Shown: positions 42,132 through 50,935, counted from the first letter of the stretch. The stretch is DNA of 64,000 nt from CAVQBC01 sp963710665 (GCA_963710665.1 CAVQBC010000008.1:372001-436000), one strand, 5' to 3'. The notes: generated by a model not told the origin, from the letters alone. Translations and numbers: made by a program.

Positions 42132-43340
42132 ATGACGTCCGGGTCCATGGGGTCGCTCGAATCGCTGCGGCGTCTGAACCGCCTGCGCGTCATCGGCACC
42201 CTGCGCGACCACGGCACGATCTCGCGCGCGGAGATCGCCCGGCGGACCGGGCTGTCGCGCTCCACCGTCTCGAGCCTGGTCGCCGACCTGCAGGCGTCCG
42301 GCCTCGTGGTCGAGCGCGAAGAGGGCGCAGGGCGGCGCTCGCAGGGCGGCCGCCCGCCCATCCTGCTGTCGTTCGACACGTCGGCGGGCGTCGCGCTCGG
42401 GATCAACTTCGACCACCGCTCGCTGCGGGTGGCGGTCGCCGACCTGTCCGCGCGCGTGCTCGCCGAGGGCACCCGCGAGCTCGACATCGACCACGAGGCG
42501 GAGGAAGGCCTCGACGCCGCCGCCGCGCTCATCGAGGGCGCGCTCGAGGAGGCGGGCGTCGACCGCATGCGCGTGATCGGCGCGGGCGTCGGCCTGCCGG
42601 CGCCGATCGACCGCGAGACGGGCATCGTGGGCTCCTCCGCGATCCTGCCGGGCTGGGTCGGCGTCCGCGCGGTGGAGGAGCTGCGGCGGCGCCTCGACGT
42701 CCCGGTGCTGGTCGACAACGACGCGAACCTCGGCGCGCTCGCCGAGGCCGCCTACGGCGCCGGTCGCGGCGCCGAGGACTTCGTCTACGTGATGCTCTCC
42801 TCGGGCATCGGCGCCGGGCTGATCCTCCACGGCCGCCTCTACCGCGGCAGCGCCGGCCTGGCGGGCGAGCTCGGCCACGTGCTCGTCGACCCCGACGGCC
42901 CCGTGTGCCGCTGCGGCAACCGCGGCTGCCTCGAGACCGCCGCCGCCGGCCCCGCGCTGGTCGAGCTGCTGCGCCGCAGCCACGGCGACGGGCTCACGGT
43001 GCGCGAGATGCTGCGCCTGGCCCTCGCCGGGGACCACGGCTGCGCCCGCGTGATCGCCGACGCGGGGCGCGCGGTCGGCTCCGCGGTGGCCCCGCTCTGC
43101 AACGTGCTCAACCCGAGCCTGCTCGTCGTCGGCGGCGAGCTGGCCCTGGCCGGCGAGCTGCTGCTCCACGGCGTCCGCGAGTCCGTCAACCGCTGGGCGC
43201 TGCCGGCCGCCGCGGAGGCGCTGGAGATCGTGCCCGGCGCGCTGGGGGAGCGCGCCGAGGTCCTCGGCGCCGTCGCGCTCGTGGTCTCCGAGTCCGATCA
43301 GCTCTCGACGCGGCTCGCCGCCGAGGCGGGCGTGCCATGA
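42132..43340 (+). CDS. ROK-family transcriptional regulator
   Basis: 402 residues. N-terminal helix-turn-helix (TISRAEIARRTGLSRSTVSSLVADL) fused to a ROK sugar-kinase-like domain with ASP-type DNDANLGALAEAAYGAG and the zinc site CRCGNRGCLE. Such proteins (NagC/XylR type) repress sugar uptake genes and respond to the sugar or its phosphate. Its stop overlaps an ATG in the downstream binding-protein frame (ATGA), so it is probably co-transcribed with the sugar importer it controls. Confidence 0.93.
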   Translation: MTSGSMGSLESLRRLNRLRVIGTLRDHGTISRAEIARRTGLSRSTVSSLVADLQASGLVVEREEGAGRRSQGGRPPILLSFDTSAGVALGINFDHRSLRVAVADLSARVLAEGTRELDIDHEAEEGLDAAAALIEGALEEAGVDRMRVIGAGVGLPAPIDRETGIVGSSAILPGWVGVRAVEELRRRLDVPVLVDNDANLGALAEAAYGAGRGAEDFVYVMLSSGIGAGLILHGRLYRGSAGLAGELGHVLVDPDGPVCRCGNRGCLETAAAGPALVELLRRSHGDGLTVREMLRLALAGDHGCARVIADAGRAVGSAVAPLCNVLNPSLLVVGGELALAGELLLHGVRESVNRWALPAAAEALEIVPGALGERAEVLGAVALVVSESDQLSTRLAAEAGVP

Positions 43341-43375
43341 ACCGTCCAACACCCCAAACCACCAGGAGGGAGTCC

Positions 43376-44497
43376 GTGTCCAACGCGATGAGGAGGAGGA
43401 GGAGCCTCGTGCCGCGCGCGGGAGCGTGCGCGGCCGCTGCGCTGCTCGCGCTCGGCGTGGCCGCCTGCGGCGGCGACGACGAGAGCTCGAGCAGCTCGGG
43501 TGGCTCGAGTGGCGGTGAGAAGCCCGGGAAGGTCGCGGTGCTGCTGCCGGACTCGAAGTCGTCGGTCCGCTGGGAGACCGTCGACCGCCCGTTCCTCAAG
43601 AAGGCCTTCGACGCCGCCGGCGTGCCGGTGGAGATCCAGAATGCCGAGGGCGACAAGTCCACCCAGCAGCAGCAGGCCGAGCAGGCGATCACCAACGGCG
43701 CCAAGGTGCTGCTGCTCGTCAACCTCGACTCCGGGTCCGGCGCGGCCATCGCGGCCAACGCCAAGTCGCGCGGCGTCAAGGTGATCGACTACGACCGCCT
43801 GACGCTCGACGGAGACTCCGACTACTACGTCTCCTTCGACAACGAGAAGGTCGGCAAGCTCCAGGGCGAGGGCCTGACGAAGTGCTTGCAGGGTGAGAGC
43901 AAGCCCGCCGTCGCCGTCCTCAACGGCTCGCCGACGGACAACAACGCGACGCTGTTCAAGAACGGCTACGACTCGGTCATCGACCCGAAGTTCAAGTCGG
44001 GCGAGTGGTCCGAGGTCGCCGACCAGTCCGTGCCCGACTGGGACAACCAGAAGGCGCTGACCATCTTCGAGCAGATGCTGCAGAAGTCGAACAACCAGGT
44101 CGACGGCGTGCTGGCGGCGAACGACGGCCTCGGCAACGCGGCGATCTCGGCGCTCAAGCAGCGCAAGCTCGACCAGATCCCGGTGACGGGCCAGGACGCC
44201 ACGCTGCAGGGTGTCCAGAACATCGTCGCCGGCGACCAGTGCATGACCGTCTACAAGGCGATCAAGAAGGAGGCCGACGCGGCCGCCAAGCTGGCCATCG
44301 CGCTGGCCAAGGGCGAGTCCCCGTCGGCGCCGGACAAGATCGACAACGGCAAGAAGCAGGTGCCGTCGGTCTTCCTCGATCCGGTCGCGGTGACCAAGGA
44401 CAACATCAAGGACTACCTGGGCGAGCCGGACTTCCCCAAGCAGGAGGAGATCTGCGCGGGCAAGCTGGCCGCCGACTGTGAGAAGCTGGGCCTCTAG
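43376..44497 (+). CDS. Sugar ABC transporter substrate-binding lipoprotein
   Basis: 373 residues from GTG 43376, chosen because AGGAGGG lies just upstream; the ATG at 43337 overlapping the ROK stop is the alternative. Signal peptide with lipobox VAAC (Cys about 33), Ser/Gly tether, then a Peripla_BP_4 (XylF/RbsB-like) fold: VLLPDSKSSVRWETVDRPFL, NAEGDKSTQQQQAEQAI, VKVIDYDRLTLDGDSDYYVS, AANDGLGNAAISAL. Residues like XylF point to an aldopentose or related sugar. First of three importer genes. Confidence 0.92.
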   Translation: MSNAMRRRRSLVPRAGACAAAALLALGVAACGGDDESSSSSGGSSGGEKPGKVAVLLPDSKSSVRWETVDRPFLKKAFDAAGVPVEIQNAEGDKSTQQQQAEQAITNGAKVLLLVNLDSGSGAAIAANAKSRGVKVIDYDRLTLDGDSDYYVSFDNEKVGKLQGEGLTKCLQGESKPAVAVLNGSPTDNNATLFKNGYDSVIDPKFKSGEWSEVADQSVPDWDNQKALTIFEQMLQKSNNQVDGVLAANDGLGNAAISALKQRKLDQIPVTGQDATLQGVQNIVAGDQCMTVYKAIKKEADAAAKLAIALAKGESPSAPDKIDNGKKQVPSVFLDPVAVTKDNIKDYLGEPDFPKQEEICAGKLAADCEKLGL

Positions 44498-44533
44498 GCC
44501 CTTTCGTACACGCGGTCCGGGGCGCCGGGGTCG

Positions 44534-44547
44534 GCGCTCCGGAGCGC
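44534..44547. promoter_or_regulatory. Perfect 14-bp palindrome between binding-protein and ATPase genes
   Basis: GCGCTCCGGAGCGC lies in the 75-base gap between the sugar-binding lipoprotein and the ATPase. It may be an operator for the ROK regulator or a stem that protects the upstream mRNA, as is common downstream of binding-protein genes. Confidence 0.35.
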
Positions 44548-44572
44548 ACTGTGGAGGAGGGAGAGAACGAAA

Positions 44573-45349
44573 GTGTCCGACTCGCCGGTCCTCGAGCTGC
44601 GCGGGGTCTCCAAGAGATTCGGCGCGGTCCAGGCCCTCTTCGAGGTGGACTTCCACGTGGCCGCCGGCCAGGTCATGGCGCTCGTCGGCGACAACGGCGC
44701 CGGGAAGTCCACGCTGATCAAGTGCATCGCCGGCATCTACCCCATCGACACGGGCGAGGTCCGCTTCGACGGTGAGCCCGTGAGGGTCCACGGCCCGAAG
44801 GACGCCGCCCGGCTGGGCATCGAGATCGTCTACCAGGACCTCGCGCTCGCCGACAACCTCGACGTCGTCGGGAACATGTTCCTCGGGCGCGAGCAGACGA
44901 CGAGCTTCCGGCGCCTCGACGAGACCGCGATGGAGGCGCGCGCCCAGGAGACGCTCAAGAGCCTGAGCGTGACCACCATCCGCTCGGTACGCCAGACCGT
45001 CGCGGGCCTCTCGGGCGGGCAGCGCCAGTCGGTCGCGGTGGCCAAGGCCGTCATGTGGAACTCCCGCGTGGTGATCCTCGACGAGCCGACCGCCGCCCTC
45101 GGCGTGGCCCAGACCCGTCAGGTGCTCGAGCTCGTCAAGCGGCTGGGGGAGCAGGGCCTCGCGGTGATCCTCATCTCCCACAACCTCCACGACATCTTCG
45201 AGGTGGCCGACGACATCACGGTCCTGCGCCTGGGCCAGAACGTCGCGGAGTACAAGCGCAAGGAGACCAACCAGCAGCAGGTCGTCGAGGCGATCACCGC
45301 CGGCCAGCTCACGAAGGTCCCCGGCGCGACAGAGGAGGCGGTGGCCTAG
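44573..45349 (+). CDS. Single-domain sugar ABC ATPase (FrcA-like)
   Basis: 258 residues with one nucleotide-binding domain: Walker A GDNGAGKST, Q-loop VYQDLALADNL, intact signature LSGGQRQSVAVAKAV, Walker B VVILDEPTAALG, H-loop ISHN. Most carbohydrate importers of the XylFGH class have a tandem ATPase of about 500 residues; this is half that and matches the FrcA form of fructose importers, presumably acting as a homodimer. GTG 44573 has GGAGGAGGGAG about 10 bases upstream. Followed immediately by the permease. Confidence 0.93.
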   Translation: MSDSPVLELRGVSKRFGAVQALFEVDFHVAAGQVMALVGDNGAGKSTLIKCIAGIYPIDTGEVRFDGEPVRVHGPKDAARLGIEIVYQDLALADNLDVVGNMFLGREQTTSFRRLDETAMEARAQETLKSLSVTTIRSVRQTVAGLSGGQRQSVAVAKAVMWNSRVVILDEPTAALGVAQTRQVLELVKRLGEQGLAVILISHNLHDIFEVADDITVLRLGQNVAEYKRKETNQQQVVEAITAGQLTKVPGATEEAVA

Positions 45350-46585
45350 ATGAGCGCGATCGCCGAACCCCCCGTCGTCCCGCCCAGCGCGCCCGCCACC
45401 GAGACCCTCGGCGCCTACGTGCGCCGCTGGTGGGCCGGCGTCCGCGGCGGCGACCTCGGGTCGCTGCCGATCATCGTCGGCCTGATCGTCATCGCGATCA
45501 TCTTCCAGAGCCAGAACAGCGCGTACCTGACGGCGGGCAACTTCGTCAACCTGATCGTGCAGTCGGCGGCCTTCGCGATCATCGCGATGGGCATCGTGTT
45601 CGTCCTGCTGCTCGGCGAGATCGACCTCTCGGTCGGCTTCGTCAGCGGCGTCGCCGGGGTGCTGGCGGCGATCCTGCTCACCCCCGACGGCAACGAGCTG
45701 CCCACCTGGCTGGCCCTCGGCCTGGCCCTCGGCGCGGGCGCGGCGATCGGCACCCTCCACGGCCTGATCATCACCAAGATCGGCATACCTTCGTTCGTCG
45801 TCACGCTGGCCGGCCTGCTCGCCTGGAACGGCGTCGTGCTGCTGCTGATCGGCAACCGCGGCACGGTGATCCTGCAGAACGACTTCGTGATCGGCCTCGC
45901 GAACGACTTCATCCCCGCGACGATGTCGTGGATCCTCGTGCTCGCATGCACCGCGCTCTACGCCGGTGTGCTCGTCCAGCGCGTGCGCAGCCGCAAGAAG
46001 GCCGGCCTGATCCCCGAGCCGATGCTGCTGGTGGCGCTGCGGGTCGGCGGCCTGCTGCTGGCGCTCGGGATCGTCACCGCGGTCGCCAACCAGGATCGCG
46101 GGATCCCCTACGTCGGGGTGATCGTGGGCGTGCTGGTCGTGTTCTGGAGCTTCGTGCTGCGCCGCCTGCGCTTCGGCCGCCACGTCTACGCGCTGGGCGG
46201 CAACGCCGAGGCCAGCCGGCGGGCGGGCATCTCCAACGACCGGGTGAAGATCGTGTGCTTCGCGATCTGCTCGCTGATGGCGGCCGTCGGCGGCATCATC
46301 CTCGCGTCACGCCTGCGCTCGGTGGACACCAACGCCGGCGGCGGCTCGATCCTGCTGTACTCGATCGCCGCCGCGGTGATCGGCGGCACGAGCCTGTTCG
46401 GCGGCCGCGGCCACATCAAGAGCGCGCTGCTCGGCGCGCTGGTGATCGGCTCGATCGACAACGGGCTCGGCCTCCTCGGCCTCTCGTCGGGGACGAAGTT
46501 CGTGGTGACCGGCGTTGTGCTGCTGCTCGCCGTGACCGTCGACTCCATCTCGCGGCGGGGGCGCGAGCAGTCCGGCAGAGCGTGA
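45350..46585 (+). CDS. Sugar ABC permease (XylH/RbsC type)
   Basis: 411 residues, about ten or more membrane helices. NLIVQSAAFAIIAMGIVFVLLLGEIDLSVGFVSG is the BPD_transp_2 signature; GHVYALGGNAEASRRAGIS-like text (RHVYALGGNAEASRRAGIS) and AAVIGGTSLFGGRG near the C-terminus are typical cytoplasmic loops. It starts directly after the ATPase stop (ATG 45350). Completes a binding protein, ATPase, permease set. Confidence 0.93.
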   Translation: MSAIAEPPVVPPSAPATETLGAYVRRWWAGVRGGDLGSLPIIVGLIVIAIIFQSQNSAYLTAGNFVNLIVQSAAFAIIAMGIVFVLLLGEIDLSVGFVSGVAGVLAAILLTPDGNELPTWLALGLALGAGAAIGTLHGLIITKIGIPSFVVTLAGLLAWNGVVLLLIGNRGTVILQNDFVIGLANDFIPATMSWILVLACTALYAGVLVQRVRSRKKAGLIPEPMLLVALRVGGLLLALGIVTAVANQDRGIPYVGVIVGVLVVFWSFVLRRLRFGRHVYALGGNAEASRRAGISNDRVKIVCFAICSLMAAVGGIILASRLRSVDTNAGGGSILLYSIAAAVIGGTSLFGGRGHIKSALLGALVIGSIDNGLGLLGLSSGTKFVVTGVVLLLAVTVDSISRRGREQSGRA

Positions 46586-47583
46586 GCGGGCCGGCCGCGC
46601 ATATGGCGCTTCGCTGGGGTCTGCTGTCGACGGCCCGGATCAACGACAAGCTGCTCGCCGGGGCGCGCAGCACGGACGAGGCCGAGGTGGTGGCGGTCGC
46701 CTCGCGGGACGGCGACCGCGCCCGGGCGTGGGCGGACGAGCGCGGGATCGAGCGCGCGCACGGCTCCTACGAGGCACTGCTCGAGGACCCCGGGGTCGAC
46801 GCCGTGTACATCTCGCTGCCCAACGCCCTGCACGTGCCGTGGTCGCTGCTGGCGCTCGCGGCCGGGAAGCACGTCCTGTGCGAGAAGCCGCTCACGCGGC
46901 GGCCCGAGGAGGCCGAGGCGGCGTTCGACGCCGCCGAGGCCCGCGGGCTCCAGCTCGCCGAGGCGTTCATGTGGCGCCACCATCCGCAGGCCCGGCGCCT
47001 GCGGACGCTGGTCGAGGAGGGGGCGATCGGCACCCTGCGGCTCGTCCGCGGCGTGTTCTCGTTCCCGCTCTCCGACCACGGCAACGTGCGCATGGCCGGA
47101 GACCTCGAGGGCGGCGCGCTCATGGACGTGGGCTGCTACTGCGTGAGCGGTGCCCGCCTGCTCGCCGGCGCCGAGCCGGAGCGCGCCTACGGCGAGCAGG
47201 TGGTCGGCGGCGCCGGGGTCGACATCGCCTTCGCCGGCACGCTGCGCTTCCCGGGAGAGGTCCTCGCGCAGTTCGACTGCGCCTTCACGGTCGGCGGCCG
47301 CGACGAGCTCGAGGCGATCGGGGACGCCGGCTCGCTGTTCCTCGACGACCCCTGGCACAGCCTCGAGCCGGTGATCGAGCTGCACCGGGACGGCGCGGTC
47401 GAGCACGTGGAGGCCGAGCGGGCCAACCCCTACGGCTGCGAGCTCGCGGACTTCGCGCGCGCGGTCCGCGGGGAGGCCCCGCCGCTCCTCGGGCGCGCCG
47501 ACGCGCTCGGCCAGGCGCGCGCGATCGCGGCGCTCTACCGCGCGGCCGACACCGGCGCACCGGTGGCGATCGCGCCCGGCTGA
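46582..47583 (+). CDS. Gfo/Idh/MocA-family oxidoreductase
   Basis: 333 residues from the GTG that overlaps the permease stop (GTGA); the ATG at 46603 is the alternative and fits homologues equally well. NAD(P)-binding N-terminus LRWGLLSTARINDKLLAGAR, then YISLPNALHVPWSLLALAAGKHVLCEKPL with the conserved EKP, and AFMWRHHPQ. Such enzymes oxidise or epimerise sugars and polyols. As last gene of the ROK-controlled sugar operon it probably performs the first step on the imported sugar. Confidence 0.92.
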   Translation: MSGPAAHMALRWGLLSTARINDKLLAGARSTDEAEVVAVASRDGDRARAWADERGIERAHGSYEALLEDPGVDAVYISLPNALHVPWSLLALAAGKHVLCEKPLTRRPEEAEAAFDAAEARGLQLAEAFMWRHHPQARRLRTLVEEGAIGTLRLVRGVFSFPLSDHGNVRMAGDLEGGALMDVGCYCVSGARLLAGAEPERAYGEQVVGGAGVDIAFAGTLRFPGEVLAQFDCAFTVGGRDELEAIGDAGSLFLDDPWHSLEPVIELHRDGAVEHVEAERANPYGCELADFARAVRGEAPPLLGRADALGQARAIAALYRAADTGAPVAIAPG

Positions 47584-47622
47584 GCCGCCGCGCCGCCGCG
47601 CGGCGCTATTCTTTTTGAAGTG

Positions 47623-48591
47623 ATGTCCACTCGCCTGGAGAACAGGCCGTGCGGCGGTCGCTACGGCGACATCGTCCAGGCCATCGGCAACACCCCCCTC
47701 GTCGAGCTCAAGCGCCTGTCGCCCAAGCCGGGCGTGCGCATCTGGGCCAAGCTCGAGTCCCACAACCCGACCGGGTCGGTGAAGGACCGCGTCGCGCGCT
47801 CCCTCATCGAGGACGCCGAAGAGCGCGGCGCGATCGAGCCCGGCCAGACGATCCTCGAGCCCACCTCGGGCAACACCGGGATCTCGCTGGCCATGATCTG
47901 CTCGCGCAAGGGTTATCCGGTCGAGGTCGTGATGCCCGACAACGTGACGCCCGAGCGCACGCAGCTGCTCGAGATGTACGGCGCCAAGATCACCTACTCC
48001 GAGGGAGCCAAGGGCTCCAACGGGGCGGTCGAGAAGGCGCTCGAGATGGCCGGCTCGAACTCGCGCTACTACATGCCCTACCAGTACGGCAACCCGGCCA
48101 ACCCGCTCGCGCACTACAACGGCACGGCCCCGGAGATCCTCGAGGAGCTCGACGAGGTCACGGCCTTCGTGGCCGGCCTCGGCACCGGCGGGACGCTGAT
48201 GGGCAACGGCCGGCGCCTGCGCGAGGAGCTCGGCGACAGCGTGAAGATCGTCGCCGCCGAGCCGATGCAGGGCGAGCCCGTCCAGGGCCTGCGCTCCCTG
48301 GACGACGGCTTCATCCCGCCGATCATCGACCTGTCCCTGCTGGACCGCAAGATCTTCGTCACCAACCACGACGCCGTCGTCTGGACGCGCCGGCTGCTCG
48401 ACGAGGAGGGCATCTTCGCCGGCGTCTCCTCGGGCGCCATCGCGGCGATCGCCTCGCGCATCGCCGGCGAGACCGACGAGGGCAACATCGTCTTCATCGT
48501 CTGCGATGACGGCTGGAAGTACCTCTCCTCGGGCATCTACACGCGCCCGGTCGAGGAGATCGAGGACCTGGATTCCACGATCTGGTGGTAA
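47623..48591 (+). CDS. cysM: Cysteine synthase, CysM type (likely O-phosphoserine sulfhydrylase)
   Basis: 322 residues. PLP lysine in NPTGSVKDR, TSGNTGISLAMI for the cofactor phosphate and substrate, GTGGTLMGNGRRL. The sequence VQGLRSLDDGFIPP keeps an arginine at the place where mycobacterial CysM reads the phosphate of O-phosphoserine, and the C-terminus DDGWKYLSSGIYT matches the mobile CysM tail. In mycobacteria CysM takes sulfur from the CysO thiocarboxylate; the CysO-like carrier (40025) and Mec-like protease (48938) here support the same route. GTG at 47620, three bases earlier, is also possible. Confidence 0.9.
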   Translation: MSTRLENRPCGGRYGDIVQAIGNTPLVELKRLSPKPGVRIWAKLESHNPTGSVKDRVARSLIEDAEERGAIEPGQTILEPTSGNTGISLAMICSRKGYPVEVVMPDNVTPERTQLLEMYGAKITYSEGAKGSNGAVEKALEMAGSNSRYYMPYQYGNPANPLAHYNGTAPEILEELDEVTAFVAGLGTGGTLMGNGRRLREELGDSVKIVAAEPMQGEPVQGLRSLDDGFIPPIIDLSLLDRKIFVTNHDAVVWTRRLLDEEGIFAGVSSGAIAAIASRIAGETDEGNIVFIVCDDGWKYLSSGIYTRPVEEIEDLDSTIWW

Positions 48592-48663
48592 GGCGCCGCC
48601 TCGGGCACTGTACCCTCAGCCAGGGCGCTCGCCACGAACACACCGCCACGCGGAGGGACGCAG

Positions 48664-48861
48664 ATGCCTTTCAACGGAATCGGACCGATGGAGCTCGTGA
48701 TCGTGCTCGTGATCGCCCTGCTCGTCCTCGGCCCCAAGCGCCTGCCCGAGGTCGGCCGCTCGATCGGCAAGGGCATGCGGGAGTTCAAGGACTCGATCTC
48801 CGGGGACCGCGACGACGAGGACGACGACGTGACCCGGCTGGAGTCCAAGGAGGCCAAGTAG
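48664..48861 (+). CDS. tatA: TatA/TatE-type twin-arginine translocase subunit
   Basis: 65 residues. A single N-terminal membrane helix (MELVIVLVIALLVLG) followed by the hinge and amphipathic helix GPKRLPEVGRSIGKGMREFK and a short acidic tail (DRDDEDDD). This forms the pore through which folded proteins cross the membrane. GGAGGGA precedes the ATG. No tatC nearby; single tatA genes away from tatC are common in actinobacteria. Confidence 0.93.
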   Translation: MPFNGIGPMELVIVLVIALLVLGPKRLPEVGRSIGKGMREFKDSISGDRDDEDDDVTRLESKEAK

Positions 48862-48937
48862 CCGCCTCCCCGACAGGGTCCCGCCCGTCGCGGCGGGATC
48901 CGGCGGACCCGGGCACCACGGCTGACCGGCACGGCCG

Positions 48938-49345
48938 ATGCGGATCGCCCGCAGCCTGATCGACGAGATCGTCGCGCACGCCCGTGCCGAGGCGCCGAAC
49001 GAGTGCGTCGGCATGATCGCCTCGAGCGACGGCGTGGCCGTCGCCGTGCACCGTGCGCGCAACGCCGCCGCGAGCCCGCTGCGCTACGAGATCGACGGGA
49101 TGGAGCAGTACAGGATCCAGTCCGCGATCGAGGACGCCGGGCAGCACCTCGGGGCCATCTACCACTCGCACACCCGGTCGGCGCCGGTCCCGTCGCAGAC
49201 CGACATCAACCTCGCCTTCTATCCCGAGTCGCTGTACCTGATCGTCGGGCTGCAGGGGGACGAGGCCGACGTGCGCGCCTGGCGCATCATCGACGGCCAG
49301 GTGTCCGAGGCGGAGCTGCAGGTCGATGAGGCGCCGGGAGCCTGA
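48938..49345 (+). CDS. JAMM/Mov34 metalloprotease (Mec-like)
   Basis: 135 residues. Zinc-protease motif complete: Glu22 in PNECVGM and HSHTRSAPVPSQTD, giving His76, His78, Ser86 and Asp89 (HxHx7Sx2D). In mycobacteria Mec releases cysteine from the CysO-cysteine adduct; in other bacteria such enzymes trim residues after Gly-Gly of sulfur carriers. Both jobs fit here, given the CysO-like protein ending GG-Arg at 40025. Located 77 bases after tatA; it overlaps the next gene by 20 bases. Confidence 0.9.
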   Translation: MRIARSLIDEIVAHARAEAPNECVGMIASSDGVAVAVHRARNAAASPLRYEIDGMEQYRIQSAIEDAGQHLGAIYHSHTRSAPVPSQTDINLAFYPESLYLIVGLQGDEADVRAWRIIDGQVSEAELQVDEAPGA

Positions 49346-49844
49346 GGCGGCCGCCGAGCCGCTGCTCTGCGTCTCCTGCCACGCCACCGCGCCGCCGACC
49401 GAGCGATTCTGCCCGCGCTGCGGGACCCCGCTCGTCCACGGGCCGGCCGCCGCCGCCCCGCGGCCGATCGGCGAGGCCCGCGAGCGCGCCCGCAAGATCA
49501 AGCCGCAGTACGGCGAGGGCCGCCTCGTCCGCGTGGCGGCCGCCCGCCATCAGGCCGAGGCCGAGCTGCTCCAGGGGATGCTGCTCGAGGAGGGCATCCC
49601 GTCCATGACGCGGCGCACGCGCGGCTTCGACGTGCCGGACTTCCTCGCCGCGGGCCCGCGCGACATCCTCGTCCCGGCCTCGGGGGAGGCGGCCGCGCGC
49701 GACGTGCTCGGCCTCGGGGCGGTGCCCGAGGTGGCCGCGACGGCGAGCGGCCGCGCCACGTGGACGCGGGCGCTCGCGGTCGCGCTGGCGGTGCTCGTCG
49801 TCGCGATGGTCGCGGCGGGCGTGCTCTCCGCGGTCTTCGGCTGA
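49326..49844 (+). CDS. Zinc-ribbon/DUF2007-like protein with C-terminal membrane helix
   Basis: 172 residues. An N-terminal zinc ribbon (CVSCHATAPPTERFCPRCG), a middle domain with RVAAARHQAEAELLQGMLLEEGIPSM resembling the DUF2007 'putative signal transducing' fold, and a C-terminal helix (ALAVALAVLVVAMVAAGVLS). It overlaps the JAMM gene by 20 bases. The last 108 bases recur as an eroded copy at 51503-51604. Function unknown; probably a membrane-tethered binding protein. Confidence 0.75.
   Translation: MRRREPEAAAEPLLCVSCHATAPPTERFCPRCGTPLVHGPAAAAPRPIGEARERARKIKPQYGEGRLVRVAAARHQAEAELLQGMLLEEGIPSMTRRTRGFDVPDFLAAGPRDILVPASGEAAARDVLGLGAVPEVAATASGRATWTRALAVALAVLVVAMVAAGVLSAVFG
49737..49844. repeat. 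Direct repeat copy A (3' end of the DUF2007-like gene)
   Basis: First 41 bases (49737-49777) are identical to 51503-51543; later parts agree with substitutions and a 6-base difference (ATGGTC present here, absent in copy B). Copy A ends with the gene's TGA; copy B ends in TAG. About 1.66 kb of sequence lies between. Confidence 0.85.
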
Positions 49845-49882
49845 GCCTGGATCGAGATCCGGCTCGCCGCCGAGGGCGGCCA

Positions 49883-50157
49883 CTAGACGCGGTACAGAAA
49901 CGTGTACGCCGCGAACCGACCCTCCTGGACCCAGCCCTCGAGGCAGTAGCGGCACGTGCTCCCGTCGTCGGCGGGCACGTCGATCGTCTTCGGCGGGCGA
50001 CCTTCGACCACCTCCGCCTCGATGTTGCTGCCTTCCAGCGGGCCATCCTCGAGCGTCGCCGTGATCGTCGGACCGAGCTGCGCGCCTCCGCCGACGACCT
50101 CGCGGGGTTCAGCACGCGGTCATGGGTCGCATCGGATGAATCCTCGAACTCGGGCAC
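49883..50157 (-). pseudogene. Small uncharacterised gene broken by a one-base frame change
   Basis: From GTG 50157 (AGAGGG upstream) the frame gives MPEFEDSSDATHDRVLNP. After the C4 run (GGGG at 50104-50107 on the plus strand) coding-like sequence continues one base out of frame: VVGGGAQLGPTITATLEDGP, a Cys pair in STCRYCLEG, ending AAYTFLYRV and stop at 49883. Total length is 275 bases, one short of 92 codons, so adding one C restores a 91-residue protein. CxxC suggests a metal site. Either a sequencing error or a real pseudogene; the family is unknown. Confidence 0.5.
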
Positions 50158-50244
50158 GACGCACCCTCTTCCGGTAGTTGGGGTGGGAGCATGCTCGTCG
50201 TGAGCGTACTCCTCGCGAGGCGCTCGCCCGTCCGGCGGCGGATG

Positions 50245-50871
50245 CTAGGTCCGGTAGCGCCGCCGGCTCTGGATCAGGGCATGGTTGAGCATCGTCTCGG
50301 CGTCGTCCTCGCCGGCGACGACGACGAGCTTGTTCCAGACGCCCGGATAGATGATCCGCTCGTTGTAGAGCTGGGTTCGGAAGCGGTCGGCGTAGACCGC
50401 GGGGAGGGTGTCACCGGCGCCATACATCCGCCGCCCGCCGTCGCTGCCGCGGATGACGGCGACGAGCTCGCGTGTCTGCTCGTAGTCGTCGGCTGCGACG
50501 AACTCGACGAGCGGCTCCTGTGGGGATCCGCCGCTCAGGAAGGCGACGACGTACTTCCGGTCGCGTCCCCAGGCGTTCTCGCGGATCGTCTCGCCAAGCC
50601 CGACCTGAAGGGCGCCTTCGGCGCGCGTCGTGCCCATGAACACGCGGTACGGCGCGTAGCGATCGCGCCGCTTCGGCCACCGGTATGACTCGCCCTGCCG
50701 CTCTCGTACCAGGCGCCAGTCCTCGGGGAGGTCCACGGCCCCGCGACCGCGAGCAGCCGCTCTGGCGGAAGCACCATGCGCGCCGACCGACTCGATGATC
50801 GGATTGTCAAAGCCCGCCTCCGAGAGCTGGGTCAACAGCGGGCCGAGCTCGCGATCCGGGACGTTCTGCAC
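50245..50871 (-). CDS. Uncharacterised 208-aa protein
   Basis: Not recognised. From GTG 50871: LGPLLTQLSEAGFDNPIIESV, then DLPEDWRLVRERQGESYRWP, YAPYRVFMGTTRAEGALQVG, KYVVAFLSGGSPQEPLVEFV and a C-terminal KLVVVAGEDDAETMLNHALI. Mixed alpha/beta, no signal or membrane helix. Coding-like sequence continues a little upstream of the GTG in the same frame (TTSPFSVT) behind AGGAGA-CTG, so a CTG start is possible. Divergent from the ABM-like gene, within the repeat-flanked islet. Confidence 0.6.
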   Translation of the reverse strand: MQNVPDRELGPLLTQLSEAGFDNPIIESVGAHGASARAAARGRGAVDLPEDWRLVRERQGESYRWPKRRDRYAPYRVFMGTTRAEGALQVGLGETIRENAWGRDRKYVVAFLSGGSPQEPLVEFVAADDYEQTRELVAVIRGSDGGRRMYGAGDTLPAVYADRFRTQLYNERIIYPGVWNKLVVVAGEDDAETMLNHALIQSRRRYRT

Positions 50872-50935
50872 GGTGACCGAGAATGGGGACGTGGTCAGTC
50901 TCCTACGGGGATGACGTCAAGGAACGTAGCAACGT

